From: an uncultured Austwickia sp.
GTDB lineage: Bacteria; Actinomycetota; Actinomycetes; Actinomycetales; Dermatophilaceae
Assembly (NCBI GenBank): GCA_934678955.1
Contig: CAKUSI010000080.1
Span: forward strand, 1-12,825
DNA length: 12,825 bases
Direction of reading: 5' to 3'
Shown here: positions 7,288-12,825 of the stretch, piece by piece
Numbering within the stretch: the first letter of the stretch is position 1
How the letters are laid out: the number at the start of each line of letters is the position of its first letter
Program-made: the position numbers and the translations under genes
The notes under the pieces: generated by a model
What the model saw: the letters and a program-made list of their open reading frames with translations, nothing else
Databases searched by the model: none
Told to the model about the DNA's origin: nothing

Positions 7288-7818
7288 ATGACTGCCACTG
7301 CCGGCCGCACGGCCACCGAGTACACGATCGAGGGCTTCGACGACGCCGCGCACCGCAGCGCCGCGGAGTCATCGGCCCAGGCCTCGCAGCAGACCGCCGA
7401 GCTCATCCGTGCCTCGCTCGAGGCGGCGGGCGCCTTCGCGCCGCCGGTCCCGAGCGAGCTCGAAGTGGCCGGCCTGATGGACCGGTGGTTCCGCGCGCTC
7501 ACCACGGGGCGCCCCGAGCTCGTCGTCTCGCTCTACGCGCCCGGTTCGGTGCTGCTGCCGACACTCTCGGACCAGATGCGCGTCAGCGTCCCGGAGAAGC
7601 TCGACTACTTCGTTGCGTTCCACGCCAAGTGTCCGCTGGGGGCTGTCGACCGGCGCGTCATCCAGACGGGACCCGGCCACGCCACCGACGTGGGGCACTA
7701 CACCTTCTTCTTCGACGACGGTTCGCAGGCGCAGTGCCGCTACACCTTCACCTACACGTGGAACGGCCAGCGCTGGCTGATCGCCTCGCACCACTCCTCG
7801 GCGTGCCCGACCTGCTGA
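7288..7818 (+). CDS. CaMKII-association-domain / SnoaL-fold (NTF2-like) protein (176 aa)
   Basis: After a ~50-residue Ala/Thr/Ser-rich lead, residues ~60-176 match the bacterial CaMKII association-domain pattern: LMDRWFRALTTGRPELVVSLYAPGSVLLPTLSDQMRV, then DYFVAFHAKCPLG, and the ending HYTFFFDDG to CRYTFTYTWNGQRWLIASHHSSACP. This NTF2-like cone fold forms dimers or larger rings. In bacteria it appears in stand-alone proteins of mostly unknown role, sometimes annotated SgcJ/EcaC-type. No kinase domain is attached. The paired histidines and terminal CPTC are noted, but their role is unknown. The start at 7288 has a GGGGGG purine tract seven bases upstream; an upstream ATG at 7255 would add an unlikely MVCTTPTGGIL. 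It is divergent from the sirtuin gene across 142 bases and ends before a hairpin terminator. Confidence 0.85.
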   Translation: MTATAGRTATEYTIEGFDDAAHRSAAESSAQASQQTAELIRASLEAAGAFAPPVPSELEVAGLMDRWFRALTTGRPELVVSLYAPGSVLLPTLSDQMRVSVPEKLDYFVAFHAKCPLGAVDRRVIQTGPGHATDVGHYTFFFDDGSQAQCRYTFTYTWNGQRWLIASHHSSACPTC

Positions 7819-7851
7819 CCGGGTTCATACGAGTCCTTCGACGGGCGTGAA

Positions 7852-7887
7852 AAAGGCCCGGCACCCTGCCGCGGGTGCCGGGCCTTT
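7852..7887. terminator. Bidirectional intrinsic terminator
   Basis: Left arm AAAGGCCCGGCACCC (7852-7866), loop TGCCGC, and an exactly complementary right arm (7873-7887) form a 15-bp stem. A-runs on the left and TTT on the right give it a rho-independent character on both strands. It separates the convergent CaMKII-domain and pirin genes. Confidence 0.88.
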
Positions 7888-7897
7888 CGCGTCTTGA

Positions 7898-8911
7898 TCA
7901 GTCGGCCGTGCGCGGGCTGCTGGGGATCCGCCCAAAGGCCCCGGACTGGAAGTCCTCGAAGGCCTGCGCCAGCTCGGCGCGTGTGTTCATCACGAACGGC
8001 CCGTAGTGGGCGACGGGCTCCCGGATGGGCCGGCCGCCCAGCAGGTACAGCTCCAGCGTGTCGCCGGGACCGCTCTGGCGGTCGGCGGCGGTGGCCTCGA
8101 TGACGTCGCCCGGCCCGAAGACGGCCAGCTGGCCGGTGCGGACCGGCCGCCGCTCGGCGCCGACCGTGCCCTCGCCGGCGAGGACATACGCGAGGGCGTT
8201 GTATTCCGTCGGCCAGGGCAGCGCGATCCGGCCGCCGGGATGCACGGTCGCGTGGACGATCGTGATCGGGGTGTGCGTGATGCCCGGCCCGGCGTGCCCG
8301 TCGAGCTCCCCGGCGATGACGCGCAGCAGCGCCGACCCGTCGTGGGAGGCGAGCAGCTGCACCTGTCCGGAGCGGATGTCCTGGTAGTGCGGGTCCGCCA
8401 TCTTCTGCGAACTCGGCAGGTTGACCCACAGCTGGAGGCCGTGGAACAGCCCGCCCGAGGCGACCAGGTCCTCCGGGGGCTCCTCGATGTGCAGCAGGCC
8501 CGACCCGGCGGTCATCCACTGGGTGTCGCCGTTGGTGATGAGGCCACCGCCCCCGTAGGAGTCCTGGTGCCGGAACGTGCCGTCGATGATGTAGGTCACG
8601 GTCTCGAATCCGCGGTGCGGGTGCCACGAGGTGCCCTTGGGCTCGCCCGGTGCGTAGTCGATCTCGCCCATCTGGTCCATGTGGATGAACGGGTCGAGGG
8701 CGGCGAGGTCCACGCCGGCGAAGGCGCGTCGCACGGGGAAGCCGAGCCCTTCGAAGCCGCTGGGCGCGGTGGTCAGGGTGCGGACGGGGCGGGTGCGCGG
8801 GCCGGCGGTCGCGTCCTGCGACGAGTCGCCGTGCGAGGAGTCGTACGAGCGATCGGTGGGCAGGCCGACGCGGGGCAGCACGGTCAGGTCGGAAACGGTC
8901 ACGGCAGGCAT
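7898..8911 (-). CDS. Pirin family protein (337 aa)
   Basis: A bicupin metal-binding protein. The N-terminal cupin holds the full pirin signature: VRRAFAGVDLAALDPFIHMD, then GEPKGTSWHPHRGFETVTYI and GDTQWMTAGSGLLHIEEPPE. H97, H99, H141 and E143 correspond to human pirin His56, His58, His101 and Glu103, the iron ligands, so metal binding is very likely intact. The second cupin runs from about residue 185 to 300. A ~42-residue polar N-terminal extension precedes the domain. Bacterial pirins include quercetinases and regulators of pyruvate metabolism; which applies here cannot be said. ATG 8911 is preceded by AAAGG. The leader contains a 9-bp hairpin (8950-8974) and a palindrome (8995-9012). It lies downstream of the PucR-type gene on the same strand with 98 bases between, so read-through or an own promoter are both possible. 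Confidence 0.95.
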   Translation of the reverse strand: MPAVTVSDLTVLPRVGLPTDRSYDSSHGDSSQDATAGPRTRPVRTLTTAPSGFEGLGFPVRRAFAGVDLAALDPFIHMDQMGEIDYAPGEPKGTSWHPHRGFETVTYIIDGTFRHQDSYGGGGLITNGDTQWMTAGSGLLHIEEPPEDLVASGGLFHGLQLWVNLPSSQKMADPHYQDIRSGQVQLLASHDGSALLRVIAGELDGHAGPGITHTPITIVHATVHPGGRIALPWPTEYNALAYVLAGEGTVGAERRPVRTGQLAVFGPGDVIEATAADRQSGPGDTLELYLLGGRPIREPVAHYGPFVMNTRAELAQAFEDFQSGAFGRIPSSPRTAD

Positions 8912-8949
8912 GGCAGGACCTTTCTGTCGGTGCGGCTATGGGTAAGTCG

Positions 8950-8974
8950 TCCGGCGGGAAGCCGACCCGCCGGA
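8950..8974 (-). terminator. Hairpin between the pucR-type and pirin genes (weak terminator or leader structure)
   Basis: TCCGGCGGG (8950-8958) and its exact complement CCCGCCGGA (8966-8974) flank a 7-base loop. It lies downstream of the PucR-type stop and inside the pirin leader. There is no T-run, so it may slow or end PucR transcription, or shape the pirin leader. Confidence 0.45.
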
Positions 8975-8994
8975 GGGTTCACCCGCCTCAACAC

Positions 8995-9012
8995 TAGGTG
9001 ATGCATCATCTA
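8995..9012. promoter_or_regulatory. 18-bp near-perfect palindrome upstream of pirin
   Basis: TAGGTGATGCATCATCTA has a perfect 10-bp core TGATGCATCA (8999-9008), and the dyad extends to 18 bp with one mismatched pair. It overlaps the TAG stop of the PucR-type gene (9010-9012) and lies about 85-100 bases upstream of the pirin start, a plausible operator position. No regulator can be named. Confidence 0.45.
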
Positions 9013-10365
9013 TTCCTCTGGGGCGTCCGGCGGAGCCGTCGACAGGACGGGCGAGGGCAGCGCGAGAGCCAGGTTGAGCGCGAGCGCGTCGGCCGGGCTG
9101 TCGAGGGACTCCCCGAACAGCTCCCGGAGCTGGCCCATGCGGTAGCGCACGGTCTGGGGATGGACGAACAGGGCCTGGGCGACCAACTCCCGGCGCCCGC
9201 GCAGCAACAGCCAGGCGCGCAGGGTCTCCTCGAGGCGGGCGCGGCTGGCGGGGCGTTGCCCGTCGAGGGGGGCGAGGACGCGGCGGCGCAGGTCGGCGTA
9301 TGCCTCGGGGTCGGCGAGGAGGACGAGGTCCACCAGCCGGTCCTCGGTGTCGACGAACGTGTCGATCGGGTCCGGGCTGTCCTCGCGCCCCCCGCGCTTC
9401 GCTGGGTTGCTCGCAGCCAGAGGCAGCAGAGGCCTTGCGCGGTTCGCCCGCGCGATCGAGGAGTATGCGGCGTGCCAGGGTCGCGCCGGTCCGAGGACCG
9501 CCGAGCGCCCGGCCAGGTGGCCCCGCAGACTCGCTCGCGCGGGCCCGGTCGCGTCGGGCACGAGAAGGAGTGAGGTGTCGTCGTCGAGACCGGCGACCTC
9601 ACCGGTGACGTGGAGGGTGCGCTGGTCCAGGCGGGCCAGCAGCCCGGAAGCCTGGCCGGTCGGCAGCAACACCGCGGTCAGGGTCTCGGGGGGAGGCCAG
9701 GCGGCCCGTTCCGCGCGTTCGGTCAGCTCGTCGCGGTCGGCGCCCGCCGCGAACGCGCGCGCGAGGCGCTCGCGCAGCCGGTCCCGGACCCGACCGCTGG
9801 TCTGCAGCTCGTCGGTGTGCCCGGCCGCGCTCGCGGCCGACAGGTCGTCGATGAACGTGAAGACGCCCTCGGCGAACTGGCCCACCTGAGCGGCGGGCAT
9901 GCCGCCGGCCACGGCCTCCCGGGAGAGGGCGCGCCACGAGACGCGGGCGCCGATCCGGTAGGCCCCAAGCAGAGCCTCCATCGAGCGGCCACTGCGCGCC
10001 TCCCCGCGGCCCAGGTTGTAGGCCTCCTTGGTCACCCGCGCGACGACCGCCTCGTCGCCGTCGGAGCCCCGGGCCAGTGTGAGGAACACGTCGAGCGCCA
10101 GTTGGACCGCCTCATGGATGCGCTGCCCGCGCTGCCCGGTCAACGGCCCCCGATAGCTCGGCACCTCGGCGATGATCGCGGCGACCGCCTCGTCGGCCAC
10201 CTCCACCAGGGACGCGCGAAGCCGCTCGTACGTCGTGGGCTCGAGATCGTGGGCGGGTGCACCGGTTGACGCGGGTGGACTGCGACGAGTGGCGGCCGCG
10301 GGGTCGACGTGGCCGCCTGACTTGTCGATTCTGTCCGGCTGCGGTGGTGGAGGCCCCTGATCCAT
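9010..10365 (-). CDS. PucR/CdaR-type helix-turn-helix transcriptional regulator (451 aa)
   Basis: The C-terminal PucR-type HTH (about 377-435) is clear: RLEETLRAWLLLRGRRELVA, then ALFVHPQTVRYRMGQLRELFG, followed by LALNLAL. This is the domain that ends CdaR/PucR family activators. Residues ~50-215 form a helical sensory region (RVTKEAYNLGRGEARSG, LLGAYRIGARVSWRAL, FAEGVFTFIDDLSAASAAGH) typical of actinobacterial members. The middle (about 230-340) is less conserved and includes an Arg/Pro-rich linker. The start ATG 10365 has GAGAGGA about eight to ten bases upstream; an in-frame GTG at 10407 and ATG at 10386 are alternatives. The gene is divergent from the reductase-desaturase pair across 89 bases, which suggests it regulates desaturase expression, perhaps in response to a lipid or acyl-CoA. 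That role is inferred from context only. Confidence 0.88.
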   Translation of the reverse strand: MDQGPPPPQPDRIDKSGGHVDPAAATRRSPPASTGAPAHDLEPTTYERLRASLVEVADEAVAAIIAEVPSYRGPLTGQRGQRIHEAVQLALDVFLTLARGSDGDEAVVARVTKEAYNLGRGEARSGRSMEALLGAYRIGARVSWRALSREAVAGGMPAAQVGQFAEGVFTFIDDLSAASAAGHTDELQTSGRVRDRLRERLARAFAAGADRDELTERAERAAWPPPETLTAVLLPTGQASGLLARLDQRTLHVTGEVAGLDDDTSLLLVPDATGPARASLRGHLAGRSAVLGPARPWHAAYSSIARANRARPLLPLAASNPAKRGGREDSPDPIDTFVDTEDRLVDLVLLADPEAYADLRRRVLAPLDGQRPASRARLEETLRAWLLLRGRRELVAQALFVHPQTVRYRMGQLRELFGESLDSPADALALNLALALPSPVLSTAPPDAPEE

Positions 10366-10390
10366 ACCTTCTTGTCCTCTCCGCATCAAT

Positions 10391-10407
10391 GTGAGGTGCG
10401 TCTTCAC
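10391..10407. promoter_or_regulatory. Candidate operator in the pucR-type / reductase divergent region
   Basis: GTGAGG-TGCGT-CTTCAC is an inverted repeat with one mismatch (six-base arms, five-base spacer), in the 89-base control region between divergent start codons. Its placement fits an operator for the PucR-type protein, but it is short and could be chance. Confidence 0.25.
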
Positions 10408-10454
10408 GCTCCCTGGTCAGGAACTTACCCCCAATAGAACGAAATGATGGTGGT

Positions 10455-11618
10455 GTGACGATCGTGACCCGACCCAGCCCTGCCGACGCCCCGCACGACG
10501 GACACGCGGGGGTGCCCGCACGCGGCCAAGCCGGCCGCGTGGGGGCCGCTGGGCACCTCGCGCAGCGGCTGGTCGGCGCGGTCGTGGGGGCGCTCACGAC
10601 GCCGCTGAACCCCCGCGACTTCCTCGCGCTGGTCGATCCGGTCAGGTTCGGCCCAGACCTCGCGGGGCGCATCGTGGCCCGCAGGCCGCAGACTCCCGAC
10701 GCGGTGTCGCTCGTCATCGAGCCGGGACCGGGCTGGCTGGGGCATGTGCCCGGCCAGTACGTCCGCGTGGGGGTCGAGGTCGACGGGGTCAGGAACTGGC
10801 GGACGTACTCGCTGACCCACGCATGCGACGCGCGGCCGGACTCCCTCGAGATCACCGTCAAGCGGGTCGCCGACGGACGGGTGTCCCCGCAACTGGTCGA
10901 CACGTTGCCGGTCGGCGCGGTGGTCATGCTCGGCGAGGCGGCCGGGGACTTCGTAATGCCGCAGGTCATCCCCGAGAAGATCCTCTTCCTCACGGGTGGC
11001 AGCGGCATCACCCCCGTGATGGGGATGCTTCGCAACCATACGACCGGCGACGCCGACGTCGTGCTCGTGCACAGTGCACCCACGAGCGGAGACGTCATCT
11101 TCGGCGCGGAGCTCCGCGCGCTGGGCGCCTCCGGCGACATCCGGTTGATCGAGCGGCACAGCGACGTGCAGGGCATGCTCGACCTGTCCACCGAGCTCGA
11201 CGATCTCGTTCCCGACTGGCGTGAACGGAGCACCTGGGCGTGCGGCCCCGGCCCGATGCTCGACGCGGCCCACGCGCTGTTCGACTCGGCGGACCTGCTG
11301 GAGCGCCTGCACACCGAGCGGTTCCGCCCGGCCGCGCCGGCGGTGGTCGGCGAGGGCGGGAGCGTCACCTTCACCCGGTCGCGGGTGACCGTCGATGCCG
11401 ACGGCACCACGCCGCTGCTGCAGGCGGGGGAGAGCGAGGGCGTCGACATGCCGTACGGCTGCCGCATGGGCATCTGCTTCGGCTGCACCGCCCACCTGAC
11501 CAGCGGGAGCGTCCGCGACCTTCGCAACGGCGAGGTCACCACCGCGGACCACGACGAGGCCCCCGTGATCCAGACCTGCGTCTGCGCCGCCGCCGGCCCC
11601 TGCGAGATCGACCTGTGA
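10455..11618 (+). CDS. Ferredoxin-type NAD(P)H oxidoreductase, electron donor to the adjacent desaturase (387 aa)
   Basis: A fused FAD / NAD(P)H / [2Fe-2S] reductase. The FAD domain carries R116-T-Y-S119. The nucleotide domain carries GGSGITPVMGML (from 181) and WACGPGPMLDAA (around C263). The C-terminal plant-type ferredoxin domain has C336, C341, C344 and C375 (Cx4Cx2C...C), all present. The ~60-residue N-terminus before the FAD domain is Ala/Gly-rich. This architecture next to a DesA3-type desaturase matches the Rv3230c-Rv3229c pair of M. tuberculosis, in which the reductase passes electrons to the stearoyl-CoA desaturase. The start is a GTG at 10455 without a strong Shine-Dalgarno; a four-codon ATG ATG GTG GTG TGA frame (10444-10458) overlaps it. 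It is followed after 56 bases by the desaturase, almost certainly as one operon. Confidence 0.93.
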   Translation: MTIVTRPSPADAPHDGHAGVPARGQAGRVGAAGHLAQRLVGAVVGALTTPLNPRDFLALVDPVRFGPDLAGRIVARRPQTPDAVSLVIEPGPGWLGHVPGQYVRVGVEVDGVRNWRTYSLTHACDARPDSLEITVKRVADGRVSPQLVDTLPVGAVVMLGEAAGDFVMPQVIPEKILFLTGGSGITPVMGMLRNHTTGDADVVLVHSAPTSGDVIFGAELRALGASGDIRLIERHSDVQGMLDLSTELDDLVPDWRERSTWACGPGPMLDAAHALFDSADLLERLHTERFRPAAPAVVGEGGSVTFTRSRVTVDADGTTPLLQAGESEGVDMPYGCRMGICFGCTAHLTSGSVRDLRNGEVTTADHDEAPVIQTCVCAAAGPCEIDL

Positions 11619-11674
11619 CCGCGCGCCGAGCGCACCTGCCCGAGAGCACATACGAGAGCACGAGTGAGGACACG

Positions 11675-12825
11675 ATGACTGCCACGACCGACCCGAGGAT
11701 GCACCGTTCGGAGAGCGCTGCGCCCGCCGGCGAGGCAGCCTTGGCGGCCAAACTTGCCGCCAGCCGCCCCACGCCGCCCTCGGCCGTCACCGACCCGGCC
11801 CCCGCGTCGCCGCGAGGGTTGTCGAGTCGCGCCTCGCATGCGCGCACCGCGGAGCGGCACTGGGTGCCCAAGCCGTCCGGCGGGGCGGACCCGGCGGGCC
11901 ACCTGACGCCCGAGCAGATCGACGCCATCGGGGAGGAACTGGACCGGATCCGCGACGAGGTGTTGGCCTCGCGCGGGGCCGACGACGCGGCATACATCCG
12001 GCGCATCATCGGCATCCAGCGCCGTCTGGAGGCGGGTGGCCGGATCGTCCTGCTGTTCTCCGGGTTCCCGCCGGCCTGGATCGCCGGGACGGCCGCGCTC
12101 TCGATCGCCAAGATCCTTGAAAACATGGAGATCGGGCACAACGTCATGCACGGCCAGTGGGACTGGATGCGCGACCCGCGGATCCACTCCCGCAGTTGGG
12201 AGTGGGACAATGCCACCCCGTCGCGGCTGTGGAAGCACTCTCACAACGAGTTGCATCACACGTACACGAACGTCATCGGCCGTGACAACGACCTGGGATT
12301 CGGCATCCTTCGGGTGGACCCCGACCAGCGGTGGGAGCGGTCGCACCTGCTCCAGCCCGTGTGGAACGCGCTCAACGCCGTGTTCTTCCAGTACACGATC
12401 GCGCTCTACGACCTGGAGCTCTACAAGCATTTCGACGGCTCGGCCACCGAGGAGGACAAGGCCAGGCTGCGTCGCGACGCCCCTGCCGCAGCGCGCAAGA
12501 TCGGCACGCAGGTGCTGCGGGACTACGTGGTCCACCCGGCCCTGTCCGGCCCCCACTGGCTCTCGACGATCACCGCCAACGCGGTCGCCGACCTGGCGCG
12601 CAACTTGTGGGCCAACGCGGTGATCATCTGCGGCCACTTCCCCGACGGGGTCGACACCTTCGCCACGGAGTCGATCGAGGGGGAGTCCCGCGGGGAGTGG
12701 TACCTGCGCCAGGGCCTCGGCTCTGCCAACATCGAGGGCAGCCCGCTGCTGCACATCATGACCGGCAACCTGTCCCACCAGATCGAGCACCACATGTTCC
12801 CGGACCTGCCGAGCAACCGGTACGC
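11675..12825 (+). CDS. desA3: DesA3-type membrane acyl-CoA desaturase, 3' end beyond the right edge (383 aa seen)
   Basis: Introduces a cis double bond into a fatty acyl chain (Delta-9 of stearoyl-CoA in the M. tuberculosis homologue), using O2 and electrons from the reductase. All three histidine boxes are in view: H155-NVM-H159, H190-NEL-HH195 (within KHSHNELHHTYTN) and H368-QIE-HH373 (within NLSHQIEHHMFPDLP), with an extra histidine in CGHFPDG (H321). These bind the di-iron centre. Membrane segments include VLLFSGFPPAWIAGTAALSI. Residues 1-75 are Ala/Pro/Ser-rich and probably disordered. ATG 11675 has GAGGA four bases upstream. The open frame reaches the window edge, so perhaps 30-50 residues are missing. 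Expression with the upstream reductase is expected. The desA3 name rests on resemblance and neighbour; substrate preference is not proven. Confidence 0.93.
   Translation, partial: MTATTDPRMHRSESAAPAGEAALAAKLAASRPTPPSAVTDPAPASPRGLSSRASHARTAERHWVPKPSGGADPAGHLTPEQIDAIGEELDRIRDEVLASRGADDAAYIRRIIGIQRRLEAGGRIVLLFSGFPPAWIAGTAALSIAKILENMEIGHNVMHGQWDWMRDPRIHSRSWEWDNATPSRLWKHSHNELHHTYTNVIGRDNDLGFGILRVDPDQRWERSHLLQPVWNALNAVFFQYTIALYDLELYKHFDGSATEEDKARLRRDAPAAARKIGTQVLRDYVVHPALSGPHWLSTITANAVADLARNLWANAVIICGHFPDGVDTFATESIEGESRGEWYLRQGLGSANIEGSPLLHIMTGNLSHQIEHHMFPDLPSNRY

Noticed and set aside
7146..7505. N-terminal extension of the sirtuin frame to 7505
   Set aside because: It lacks Sir2 homology and runs antisense to the CaMKII-domain gene. 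The conserved Sir2 fold begins right after ATG 7145.
10112..12793. Very long open frame on the minus strand (893 codons) opposite the regulator, reductase and desaturase genes
   Set aside because: It is antisense to genes with intact catalytic motifs and has no recognisable domain. Long antisense frames are expected in GC-rich coding DNA.

Overview
The window is uniformly GC-rich, with strong G/C bias at third codon positions. Its gene content is that of an actinomycete: a DUF222 (13E12-type) protein behind a TCGAAC-type SOS box, a PucR-family regulator, and a DesA3-type desaturase paired with its ferredoxin-type reductase. I would call it a member of the Actinomycetota and cannot safely name a genus. 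No tRNA, rRNA, CRISPR array, insertion sequence or prophage is visible. The window holds ten complete protein genes and two cut by its edges.

Layout. (1) 1-617, minus: N-terminal part of a DUF222 protein, running off the left edge, with a probable leaderless promoter overlapped by an imperfect SOS box. (2) 618-1231: a 614-base gap without a gene. It contains a perfect 19-bp inverted repeat centred on a CRP/GlxR-type site and a separate palindrome before the next gene. (3) 1232-2248, plus: a PadR-like regulator with an FG/RG-rich N-terminal arm and an acidic tail. (4) 2255-2833, minus: a PCMT-like methyltransferase. (5) 3043-4269, plus: an SLC1/DAACS symporter lacking the acidic-substrate arginine, then (6) 4528-4743, plus: a 71-residue protein. 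A strong bidirectional hairpin terminator follows. (7) 4818-6113, minus: citrate synthase, preceded on the same strand by (8) 6228-7145: a class II (SIRT4-like) sirtuin. (9) 7288-7818, plus: a CaMKII-association-domain/SnoaL-fold protein, then a second bidirectional terminator. (10) 7898-8911, minus: pirin. (11) 9010-10365, minus: a PucR-type regulator. Divergent from it are (12) 10455-11618, plus: ferredoxin reductase, and (13) 11675-12825, plus: an acyl-CoA desaturase cut by the right edge.

How the genes fit together. The clearest functional unit is regulator / reductase / desaturase at 9010-12825: an NAD(P)H-to-FAD-to-[2Fe-2S] chain feeding a membrane di-iron desaturase, probably under the divergent PucR protein. 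The sirtuin-citrate synthase pair places an NAD-dependent acyl-lysine-removing enzyme (inferred activity) directly upstream of the first TCA-cycle enzyme. The rest looks like ordinary chromosomal single-gene units. The most unusual material is non-coding (the dyads in 618-1231) and structural (the PadR tails, the altered substrate site of the symporter). I did not find a clear new multi-gene system.
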